Positions 1-5,100 of a stretch of DNA of 5,297 nt are shown piece after piece. The stretch is from Nitrospiraceae bacterium (GTDB lineage Bacteria > Nitrospirota > Nitrospiria > Nitrospirales > UBA8639). Each line of letters opens with the position of its first letter. Within the stretch, counting starts at the first letter, position 1. The stretch spans positions 1-5,297 of the forward strand of contig DOFS01000403.1 in assembly GCA_003523945.1 (NCBI GenBank). Direction: 5' to 3'. A program made the translations under genes and the position numbers. Below the pieces are notes generated by a model. The model saw only the letters and a list, made by a program, of their open reading frames with translations. It ran no database searches and was not told the origin of the DNA.

Positions 1-2
1 GG

Positions 3-125
3 GTGTATCGTTTCAATCTGAATCCTGATGACTTTGTTCCACAGAGCGGAGCGTATATTCCCAATCCTGCGCTTCCGGAGAAGAATATTTATGCCATCAC
101 CGCATACATGATGACATTTAAATAA
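3..125 (+). CDS. C-terminal fragment of a probable c-type cytochrome (5' end outside window)
   Basis: An open frame enters from the left edge and gives 40 residues before a TAA stop. The fragment contains NPDDFVPQSG and ends in PEKNIYAITAYMMTFK. A C-terminal helix of the type 'xIYxITAYM' is typical of class I cytochrome c domains, where the last helix packs against the N-terminal helix. The haem motif CxxCH would lie upstream and is not visible, so the family is inferred from the tail and from the run of cytochromes that follows. The next gene starts 31 nt after the stop, so the two are probably co-transcribed. The C-terminus of a cytochrome subunit of a sulfite- or thiosulfate-type dehydrogenase is possible but cannot be shown from 40 residues. 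Confidence 0.6.
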   Translation: MYRFNLNPDDFVPQSGAYIPNPALPEKNIYAITAYMMTFK

Positions 126-156
126 TCATCACAGGGATTGTAGAGGAGGATGAGAG

Positions 157-540
157 ATGATCAGGCGGGTAGAGCGGGTGAAACCTGGAAACCAGAAAAA
201 GGATGGTTTCATCCTGCTGGTAGGGGTCGTAATAGGAATCATGATGGCCGGTCTCGCTGTCGCCGAAGCCGGGGACACCGAAAAAGGCCAAACGTTGTAT
301 CGGCAGTCCTGCGGGCATTGTCACGGATTAGACGGGAAAGGTGACGGAGAAATGGGCGGGTACTTAAACCCTCCTCCCTCCAATCTGGCCAGTGAGAAGA
401 CCCAGTCCAAGTCAGATATCGAACTCAAAGATGTGATCATGAAGGGTCGGTCGGGCACTGCCATGGAAGGATTTGAAGGAGCCCTAGATGAAGCACAATT
501 TGCAGATCTCCTGGCCTACCTCCGTTCCCTGAAATCGTAA
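157..540 (+). CDS. small periplasmic mono-haem class I cytochrome c
   Basis: This 127-residue protein has a basic N-terminus (R3, R4, R7, K9, K14, K15) and a hydrophobic segment at about 18-36 ending AVA, which fits signal peptidase I cleavage after A36. The haem-binding CGHCH lies at 52-56, followed by the glycine-rich GLDGKGDG typical of small class I cytochromes. M103 in GTAMEGF is the probable sixth haem ligand, and the C-terminal helix FADLLAYLRSLK closes the fold. The mature protein of about 90 residues is normal for a soluble electron shuttle. The ATG at 157 is supported by AGAGGAGGA at 142-150, six bases upstream. The gene is the second visible member of the + strand cytochrome cluster. 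Redox partners cannot be named from sequence. If the signal were not cleaved, it would be a membrane-anchored cytochrome. Confidence 0.9.
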   Translation: MIRRVERVKPGNQKKDGFILLVGVVIGIMMAGLAVAEAGDTEKGQTLYRQSCGHCHGLDGKGDGEMGGYLNPPPSNLASEKTQSKSDIELKDVIMKGRSGTAMEGFEGALDEAQFADLLAYLRSLKS

Positions 541-590
541 AGCATCCTCTGTGAACATACATTCTCTCTGTATACTGAAGGATCTCATAA

Positions 591-598
591 AGAGGTGG
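591..598 (+). promoter_or_regulatory. ribosome-binding site choosing the ATG at 604
   Basis: AGAGGTGG lies five bases before ATG 604. An in-frame GTG at 595 falls inside this element and has only a weak purine run before it, so the ATG is the better start. A TATACT hexamer at 571-576 resembles a sigma-70 -10 box but has no good -35 partner, so I do not call an internal promoter. Confidence 0.6.
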
Positions 599-603
599 CT
601 GCC

Positions 604-1218
604 ATGATTACCAGAGATATCTCCAATTCATTTGGTATCTTACTCGGTATTGTGATCTCAGGGTTGGTGTTGTTCATGGGGTCAGCCACCGCCGATACCG
701 GCGAACGGGAACAAGCTGCCGTGAAGATCACTGGTGCCTTCCTGGAAGAGTTGGGCCAGGCGATGACCCGGGAAATGACGAAAGGTGGCCCGATGGAGGC
801 CATAAAGGTCTGTGCGGAATTGGCGCCGGAGATTGCCAACCGCTTGTCGCGGGAAAACGGGTGGCGGGTGACCCGCGTAGGAACACGCGTTCGGAATCCC
901 TTGCTCGGCATGCCGGATGCGTGGGAACAACACGTCCTCGAAGAGTTTGCCGCGCGAGCCGCAAAAGGGGAAGCGTTGGCTGACATGCGGCATGGAGAGG
1001 TGGTATCAGAACCCGGCGGGCAATACTTTCGGCTCATGAAAGCTATTCCGGTTCAGCCCAAGTGTCTACTCTGTCATGGGCCGGCTGAGACCATTCCGGA
1101 ATCGATCAAAACGTTGTTGAAGCAGCACTATCCCTTTGATGCCGCCACGGGTTATCAAGCCGGGGACTTGCGTGGGGCAGTCAGCATCAAGCAGCCGCTT
1201 GGCAAGCAAGCTCGCTGA
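604..1218 (+). CDS. DUF3365 (Tll0287-like) periplasmic haem c protein
   Basis: This 204-residue protein has a hydrophobic signal at about 10-28 with ATA before a probable cleavage after A30. The mature part matches the DUF3365/Tll0287-like family throughout: AIKVCAELAPEIA (66-78), a GWRVTRVGTRVRNP stretch (86-99), PDAWE (104-108), YFRLMKAIPVQPKCLLCHG (141-159) and a final ATGYQAGDLRGAVS (181-194). C154-L-L-C157-H158 is the haem c attachment site. In the cyanobacterial Tll0287 structure, as I recall it, the haem iron is held by histidine and a cysteine; C70 in VCAELAP is the likely counterpart. The domain has a PAS-like fold and occurs alone or on sensor kinases. Here it stands alone, so it is a soluble periplasmic protein with a redox or sensing role that remains unknown. 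It starts 63 nt after the class I cytochrome and is probably in the same operon. Confidence 0.9.
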   Translation: MITRDISNSFGILLGIVISGLVLFMGSATADTGEREQAAVKITGAFLEELGQAMTREMTKGGPMEAIKVCAELAPEIANRLSRENGWRVTRVGTRVRNPLLGMPDAWEQHVLEEFAARAAKGEALADMRHGEVVSEPGGQYFRLMKAIPVQPKCLLCHGPAETIPESIKTLLKQHYPFDAATGYQAGDLRGAVSIKQPLGKQAR

Positions 1219-1257
1219 ATCGAATGGTCTGGACCTATATAAAGCTAGATTGTGAAA

Positions 1258-1265
1258 AAGGAGAG
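1258..1265 (+). promoter_or_regulatory. ribosome-binding site favouring the ATG at 1276
   Basis: AAGGAGAG ends ten bases before ATG 1276. An in-frame GTG at 1252 has no purine-rich element before it and would place this site inside the coding region, so the ATG is preferred. The spacing is slightly long, which leaves some doubt. Confidence 0.5.
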
Positions 1266-1275
1266 ATGTATCCAG

Positions 1276-1764
1276 ATGGCGAAGAGAGGCGCTGGGATAA
1301 TAATTGTAAACTTAATGCTATGGTTGAGCTTGAGTTTGTCTAGCGCAGAGACTGGGGACCCTCACGTCCACAAGCCTGAACACGAAATGCCAAAGATATT
1401 GTTGACCAACTGCATGGCGTTGGATCTCCCTCCGGCTGCGAAAGAGGGTCTGAAGTTGACCATGCGAGAGCATCTTGAAGCCATTGATGCCATCGTTGGC
1501 GCATTAGCGCGGGAAGACTTTGCCAGAGCCGAGATCCTGACAAACGAGGAGCTGGGTTTCCCGAAACACCATGTGGCCATGCAGCGGGAAGAGGGTGCCA
1601 CATTTCCGCCTGAATACCATGAATTGGCGATGGCGCATCATCTGGCTGCAGAAGCGCTGGGCGCAGCAATCACGACCAAAGACCTCAAACAGATCCTCCC
1701 TCATCTCGAGCAGACCATCCACGCCTGTGTGAAATGCCATCAAGTCTTTCGCTTGCGAGATTAA
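1276..1764 (+). CDS. histidine-rich class II (cytochrome c'-like) mono-haem cytochrome
   Basis: From ATG 1276 the protein has 162 residues, with a signal peptide (hydrophobic 8-23) and probable cleavage after SSA at 24. The single haem site C151-V-K-C154-H155 lies near the C-terminus and is followed by QVFRLRD. This is the layout of class II cytochromes such as cytochrome c', where CxxCH sits on the last helix of a four-helix bundle. Helical segments at about 53-79, 81-105, 112-133 and 135-160 fit that fold. The mature chain carries 12 histidines, including HVHKPEH (30-36), HH at 98-99 and HH at 121-122, plus an extra cysteine at 46. Class II members bind gases, transfer electrons or bind metals; which applies here is not visible. 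The gene follows the DUF3365 gene by 57 nt and precedes the ZIP transporter gene. An alternative GTG start at 1252 would add eight residues. Confidence 0.85.
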   Translation: MAKRGAGIIIVNLMLWLSLSLSSAETGDPHVHKPEHEMPKILLTNCMALDLPPAAKEGLKLTMREHLEAIDAIVGALAREDFARAEILTNEELGFPKHHVAMQREEGATFPPEYHELAMAHHLAAEALGAAITTKDLKQILPHLEQTIHACVKCHQVFRLRD

Positions 1765-1777
1765 AGCCAATTCGTGC

Positions 1778-1790
1778 GATAATTATTGTT
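1778..1790 (+). promoter_or_regulatory. candidate Fur-family (Fur/Zur-like) operator half-site pair
   Basis: GATAAT-T-ATTGTT forms a 6-1-6 inverted repeat. The right arm matches the complement of the left at four of six bases, and the ATAATTAT core (1779-1786) is a perfect palindrome. Fur-family operators use such 6-1-6 units. It abuts the -35 region of the candidate promoter for the ZIP gene, where a repressor would act. The stretch is AT-rich, so chance is a real alternative. Confidence 0.25.
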
Positions 1791-1814
1791 TCTCTTGCCA
1801 TTAAAGACTAGAAT
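1786..1814 (+). promoter_or_regulatory. candidate sigma-70-type promoter for the ZIP gene
   Basis: TAGAAT at 1809-1814 matches the -10 consensus at five of six bases. TTGTTT at 1786-1791 matches the -35 at its first three bases, with a 17-nt spacer. It would give a leader of about 70 nt before ATG 1891. The 126-nt gap here is twice the size of the gaps inside the cytochrome cluster, which favours a separate promoter. Read-through from upstream is equally possible because no terminator is seen after 1764. Confidence 0.35.
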
Positions 1815-1890
1815 TCTTTCCTTAATTTTTCATGCCTGCTGGGTGTTGGCAGATATCTTTCCACAACCCTCCCAGAAGTGATCCGATTTC

Positions 1891-2619
1891 ATGACGAATA
1901 CACATTACACTTATGCCATCCTGGCCAGTCTTCTCGCGGCCGGGGTCACGACCACAGGTCTCTATGTCATTCGCCGATTTGGAGCATGGGGACAACTCAA
2001 TGCCACCTATTTTTCCTGTTTCGCGGCAGGTGTGCTGATCACGGTGTCCTTTCTCCATATCATTCCTCATGCCTTTCACATGAACGAGCAGGCACCCCTG
2101 TATTTGCTGGGGGGCTATCTGGCGTTTCATCTTATCAACCGATTCATTCACGCCTATGTCTGCGATAGCATTCCCGATACGGCCATTGGGCTGACTCCTT
2201 TGCTCGGAATCGGCCTGCATTCAACGCTCGACGGGGTGGTGTATGCCATCACGTTTAGTGTCAGTGTCCTAACCGGATCGTTAGCGGCTATTGGCATGGT
2301 CCTCCATGAGTTTCCGGAAGGGATTGTCACCTATGTGCTGTTACTTCGCAGCGGGTTCACTCCAAAAAAATCATGGCTGTTGGCCTTTCTGGCTGCGGCG
2401 CTCACCACACCGATCGGGACATTGTTGGCAATCCCCATGATTCATCAGATAAATGAGACCGTCCTGGGTGCGCTGCTGGCGGTTTCAGCCGGGGCGTTTG
2501 TCTATGTAGGAGCCACGCACCTTCTGCCCTTAGCCGAGCGGGAAGAACGTCCCTACAGTCTGGCCGCCATGGGCGGCGGTGTAATTGTCGCCCTTGGCAT
2601 TATCCTCACCCACGCCTAA
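1891..2619 (+). CDS. ZIP-family divalent metal transporter
   Basis: This 242-residue protein has eight predicted membrane segments (about 7-27, 38-58, 68-88, 98-124, 126-152, 161-182, 190-212 and 222-241), the ZIP layout. The metal-site signatures are present: H110-S-T-L-D114-G in TM4 and H139-E-F-P-E143-G in TM5. By family knowledge these helices form the binuclear centre, so H110, D114, H139 and E143 are the expected ligands, with E140 as a likely neighbour. The HSxxDG pattern recalls LIV-1/ZIP4-type members more than the HNxPEG of ZupT and GufA. The conserved SAGAFVYVGATHLLP (199-213) in TM7 supports the call. It probably imports Zn(II) or another divalent cation into the cytoplasm; the substrate is not readable. 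The long variable loop after TM3 is short and has no histidine cluster. ATG 1891 is the first start after an in-frame TGA at 1879; its ribosome-binding site is weak (AGAAGTGA, 1874-1881). Confidence 0.9.
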   Translation: MTNTHYTYAILASLLAAGVTTTGLYVIRRFGAWGQLNATYFSCFAAGVLITVSFLHIIPHAFHMNEQAPLYLLGGYLAFHLINRFIHAYVCDSIPDTAIGLTPLLGIGLHSTLDGVVYAITFSVSVLTGSLAAIGMVLHEFPEGIVTYVLLLRSGFTPKKSWLLAFLAAALTTPIGTLLAIPMIHQINETVLGALLAVSAGAFVYVGATHLLPLAEREERPYSLAAMGGGVIVALGIILTHA

Positions 2620-2668
2620 TTCCTCAAAACCTCCTGGTCGTGGTATAGGCTCTCAGTTAAACAGCCTT

Positions 2669-2710
2669 ATTAGCCAATCAACCAACGCGTAAATCGTTGG
2701 CTTGGGTAAT
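2669..2710. repeat. 42-nt interrupted inverted repeat
   Basis: The arms pair as ATTA/TAAT, then CCAA/TTGG, then CCAACG/CGTTGG around a seven-base loop. A G/G mismatch and a small asymmetric bulge interrupt them, giving 14 pairs in total. It begins 49 bases after the ZIP stop codon. No T-run follows on either strand, so it could be a Rho-assisted terminator, an mRNA-stabilising hairpin or a protein site. Confidence 0.5.
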
Positions 2711-2821
2711 GTGTGAAAAGGAAAAACCTAAACGACACATGCCGGATAAAATTGGTGCAGATTAAAAGTAGAAGGAAAGTTATGTCGTAGTACTTGTCGA
2801 TTTGGAAGTCACTGACAACTT

Positions 2822-2851
2822 GAGGGAAAACTTTTTTAGAATTTTTCCCTC
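2822..2851. terminator. 9-bp perfect inverted repeat, possible bidirectional terminator
   Basis: GAGGGAAAA (2822-2830) is the exact reverse complement of TTTTCCCTC (2843-2851), with a 12-nt T-rich loop. It sits almost exactly midway between two convergent stop codons, the expected place for a shared terminator. It lacks a clear T-run after the stem, so the terminator call is an inference while the inverted repeat itself is certain. Confidence 0.4.
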
Positions 2852-3028
2852 GTCATTCGCGAGTATTTCAACTTTTAAGGCGGGAGGTGGAGAGATCAAG
2901 AGGACAGGGAAGCAGCAAGTTTTATATTTTTGGATTTAAGTCTTGTCTTCCACCATTTCGGTGGCTTTTCCAGCCAATCATCTGCTTAAAATTCTATAAA
3001 AAACAGAAATGTCAGTGTAGGCCAAATA

Positions 3029-4768
3029 TTAGACGAGCACATCCACAAACACACCGGTTAAGCCCAGTTTGGCATTTAAATCATTGGTTGTCTGAGTCGC
3101 CACCGCAAGAAGATTTTCGACGAGTCCCTTATCGTTTGGGGCTGAACTCCCAAATAGCAGATCATTAGCCAAAGACGGATTTCGTTCTAATTTTGTCACT
3201 AATAATTCCCGGGAGAATCCCGACAATGACAATTCAAACACGTGTTTGGCGCTTTTCCCAAAATTAAAATTGATTCCGGCCTGACTTTTAAAGCGGGTGC
3301 CCTCCGAATGAAAGGTATCGGAGACCGCGGCTTTGAGGTTGAATTGAATAGCGGCGAAGGATGGTCCAAGGACCGGTTTATCTTTTTGAAATTGAAAAAT
3401 GGTGTTGAAGGAATTGGCGATTTCTTGAAGCGTGTCCGCGATTTCTTTGGCCTGGAATGGGGAGAGACCTTTCCGGGATCTAATTCTCGCCGTTGTTCCG
3501 ACGGTCGGGTCGTACGTATCTTCAGTTATGCCAGCTGCGGCAAAAAATCCCGTGCCGTTGCTGTTGACCTCCAGGGATTGAATTGTATCCTGAGAAGTGA
3601 GAGTAATACGCTGCCCTGCGGCGTTCAATGTGGCGGTGACGCCTGCCACAGAGGCGGTAATCCTGGCCAACACATCATGTAAAGAATCTGATAATACATC
3701 GATCGAAATCGCGACACCATTGAGCAAGAGGGAGCCTGATTGCACAGATGAAAACTGCGAGAGGGTCTCCAACGGTTTGTCTGCGTCCGGTATCTCATCT
3801 TGTCCTTGGACGGACGAAGATCCGGAGAGTTTTGTCGCAGCCAGGAACCCCGACGTATCATTTTCCAATTCAATAGTTGGAGAGGCTCCTATGGTGTTGT
3901 GTGTCAGGACGACGGTTTCATGGTCACCATCAAACGTCGCCGTTACTCCGGCAGCAGACTGGTTGATCCGGGTCAGAACTGTATGAAGGGTGTCGTTGGC
4001 AAAGACGTCGATGGTCGTTCCGTTCACCTGAAATGAGCCTGCAGACACCGCACGCCCTTCCTCCAGATTGGGATTGTCATTCCTCGTTCCATTGTAAGGC
4101 TTATCGGGATTGACCTCACTTCCCACCGAATTGGAGACCGCTATCGTAAACGTGTCATTTTGAGTGAGCGATCCTGCTCCCAGGCTGAGTACCAGTCCAT
4201 TTTCTAACGTGAAGGGATCATCCGGTTGGTAGAGAGTCAGGCTAATGGTTTCCAGCAACTCCGCCTGGCTATTGCGTACCTCCAGACTAAGGACGGGAGA
4301 GACACCTACAATGCCGCCATTTGTGACCTGAAAGGTTAAGGTATCCGTGCCATTAACGCCATCATATACACCACCAAGAGTAGGGCTACTTGTGGAACTC
4401 CCGGTGAAGGCCGGGCCAAAAGGAGAAAAAGAGGTCGGCGTGGTGTTCACTTCTTCGGTTGATTGTCGGATTGTTGCCGTAGCGGGCGTGGAGCCCAACC
4501 CTAGATCGGTGGAAGAACTTGTGGTGGCAGCCTGAGTTTGTTCACCGCCAATTCGTGCCCGGTGGGACAGCGGAAAGGGATTCTGGAGGGTGCCTAATGC
4601 TTTTTTTAAAGCGATAAGCTGTTGCCGAAGCGAACGGAGTTCGTCGTCGGTTTCCCTCCCGACAGGAGAGGGAGCGGGCGTTTGTGAAAACGCTGGCTTT
4701 CGAATAGACGCATTGGCGAATGTGACAGGAGTGAAAGCACTTGAAGAAAAATCACTGCTGACCTGCAC
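3029..4768 (-). CDS. FliD-related protein with two Flagellin_IN-like repeats, lacking the FliD N-terminus
   Basis: This 579-residue protein has a Ser/Thr-rich N-terminal third with a short possible coiled coil (about 41-62, DDELRSLRQQLIALKKALGTLQ region). A beta-rich domain (about 131-226) resembles those in FliD/FlgL-type proteins. Two Flagellin_IN-like repeats follow (about 241-314 and 343-414), each with SGSF/L-x-NG, a short helix such as LHTVLTRI or LHDVLARI, AGVTAT and a TSGF/GTGF end. The C-terminus (about 437-558) follows FliD: SFNTI, LGPSFAAIQ, AGINFNFG, LERNPSLANDLLFG and KGLVENL. There is no signal peptide, cysteine or tryptophan, as in exported axial proteins. The usual FliD N-terminal coiled-coil half (SGLDxDxLVxxLM type) is not seen, so a standard filament cap is doubtful; an adhesin or variant cap is possible. 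No flagellar gene adjoins it within the window. The GTG start at 4768 is chosen from its ribosome-binding site. Confidence 0.75.
   Translation of the reverse strand: MQVSSDFSSSAFTPVTFANASIRKPAFSQTPAPSPVGRETDDELRSLRQQLIALKKALGTLQNPFPLSHRARIGGEQTQAATTSSSTDLGLGSTPATATIRQSTEEVNTTPTSFSPFGPAFTGSSTSSPTLGGVYDGVNGTDTLTFQVTNGGIVGVSPVLSLEVRNSQAELLETISLTLYQPDDPFTLENGLVLSLGAGSLTQNDTFTIAVSNSVGSEVNPDKPYNGTRNDNPNLEEGRAVSAGSFQVNGTTIDVFANDTLHTVLTRINQSAAGVTATFDGDHETVVLTHNTIGASPTIELENDTSGFLAATKLSGSSSVQGQDEIPDADKPLETLSQFSSVQSGSLLLNGVAISIDVLSDSLHDVLARITASVAGVTATLNAAGQRITLTSQDTIQSLEVNSNGTGFFAAAGITEDTYDPTVGTTARIRSRKGLSPFQAKEIADTLQEIANSFNTIFQFQKDKPVLGPSFAAIQFNLKAAVSDTFHSEGTRFKSQAGINFNFGKSAKHVFELSLSGFSRELLVTKLERNPSLANDLLFGSSAPNDKGLVENLLAVATQTTNDLNAKLGLTGVFVDVLV
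3524..3739 (-). repeat. Flagellin_IN-like protein repeat 2
   Basis: Residues of about 343-414 of the FliD-like protein read QSGSLLLNG, SIDVLSDSLHDVLARI, AGVTATL, ITLTSQDT and GTGFFAAAGI. They align with the earlier copy (about 241-314) in the same order. Flagellin_IN motifs are known in FliD and some flagellins. The two copies differ in most residues, so the duplication is old. Confidence 0.6.
3824..4048 (-). repeat. Flagellin_IN-like protein repeat 1
   Basis: Residues of about 241-314 of the FliD-like protein contain SAGSFQVNG, TIDVFANDTLHTVLTRI, AGVTATF, VVLTHNT and TSGFLAATKL. Element order and spacing match the second copy, with SGSF/SGSL openings and shared AGVTAT. About 28 residues separate the two copies. 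Confidence 0.6.
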
Positions 4769-4775
4769 GAATCTG

Positions 4776-4782
4776 CTCCCTC
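4776..4782 (-). promoter_or_regulatory. ribosome-binding site for the GTG start of the FliD-like gene
   Basis: On the - strand GAGGGAG lies seven bases before the GTG at 4768-4766. This is good spacing and decides in favour of the GTG. An ATG at 4784-4782 overlaps the site but is out of frame and stops after ten codons. Confidence 0.65.
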
Positions 4783-4808
4783 ATCAATCGCGTTTCTTCG
4801 GCCGACGG

Positions 4809-4832
4809 TCACGGGTGAGAAGACGGCCGTGA
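4809..4832 (-). repeat. 6-bp hairpin in the leader of the FliD-like gene
   Basis: TCACGG (4809-4814) and CCGTGA (4827-4832) form a perfect 6-bp stem with a 12-nt loop, about 40 nt upstream of the GTG start. It could be a leader structure affecting translation. A stem of this size can also occur by chance. Confidence 0.3.
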
Positions 4833-5073
4833 ACACTTCTAAGTACAGAGCCTTGGATTCATCTGAGAAGGCCAAAAAGGGAAAGGATGGCGAGATAGTC
4901 CCGTCCGGGAACGCTGCCTAGTGACAGTAGTGAAAAAGAATACTAAGGGATACCATGTGTTCTCTCAATTATTCCCCCAATTCCGCTACCAAAAAGAATC
5001 TTGCCCCGTAGGCCGACAATTTTGCGCCCTCATCTTTTCAGAAGAATATGCCTTTGGCGATGTTCTGGTTCCT

Positions 5074-5100
5074 TTATCGGCATGAATCAAAAACCTTGCA
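5074..5100 (-). promoter_or_regulatory. candidate sigma-28 (FliA) promoter for the FliD-like gene
   Basis: On the - strand GCCGATAA (5081-5074) matches the enterobacterial flagellar sigma-28 -10 consensus at all eight bases. The -35 at the usual 15-nt spacing is TGCA instead of TAAA, so only half matches. A promoter here would give a leader of nearly 300 nt. Late flagellar genes, including fliD, commonly use sigma-28, which makes the position meaningful. Confidence 0.35.

Larger units (their letters stand above)
2620..3028. other. gene-free spacer between convergent genes
   Basis: About 400 bases separate the stop of the ZIP gene from the stop of the FliD-like gene on the other strand. I see no credible coding region. 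It contains two inverted repeats listed separately, two small overlapping stems (CCACC/GGTGG around 2951-2965 and GGCT/AGCC around 2963-2975) and, read on the - strand, a T6 run at 2999-3004 about 25 nt beyond the stop of the FliD-like gene. A short AGGCT/AGCCT stem (2647-2667) lies just after the ZIP gene. None is a textbook intrinsic terminator. Confidence 0.6.

Noticed and set aside
571..576. TATACT hexamer between the first two complete cytochrome genes, resembling a -10 box
   Set aside because: No acceptable -35 lies 16-18 bases upstream, and the short gap fits an operon.
1822..2220. 132-codon - strand frame antisense to the ZIP gene
   Set aside because: It is a shadow of the well-supported ZIP coding sequence and its product has no recognisable features.
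2887..3168. 93-codon + strand frame starting with GTG in the convergent spacer
   Set aside because: About half of it is antisense to the C-terminal coding part of the FliD-like gene, its start overlaps the purine-rich stretch that would serve as its ribosome-binding site, and the product has no recognisable family or compositional logic.
4606..4875. 89-codon - strand frame overlapping the start of the FliD-like gene
   Set aside because: It begins with TTG, lacks a good ribosome-binding site and its second half is a shadow of the FliD-like coding frame.
4954..5010. 18-codon + strand frame with AAGGGA five bases before its ATG
   Set aside because: Too short and featureless to support as a gene without conservation or expression data.
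4962..5085. Two short - strand frames, one starting MPIKEPEHRQRHILLKR and one reading GAKLSAYGARFFLVAELGE, resembling the start and middle of a PilZ-type protein
   Set aside because: They lie in different frames separated by stops and total fewer than 45 residues; the PilZ likeness rests on a few residues (SAYGARF), so a decayed gene cannot be supported.
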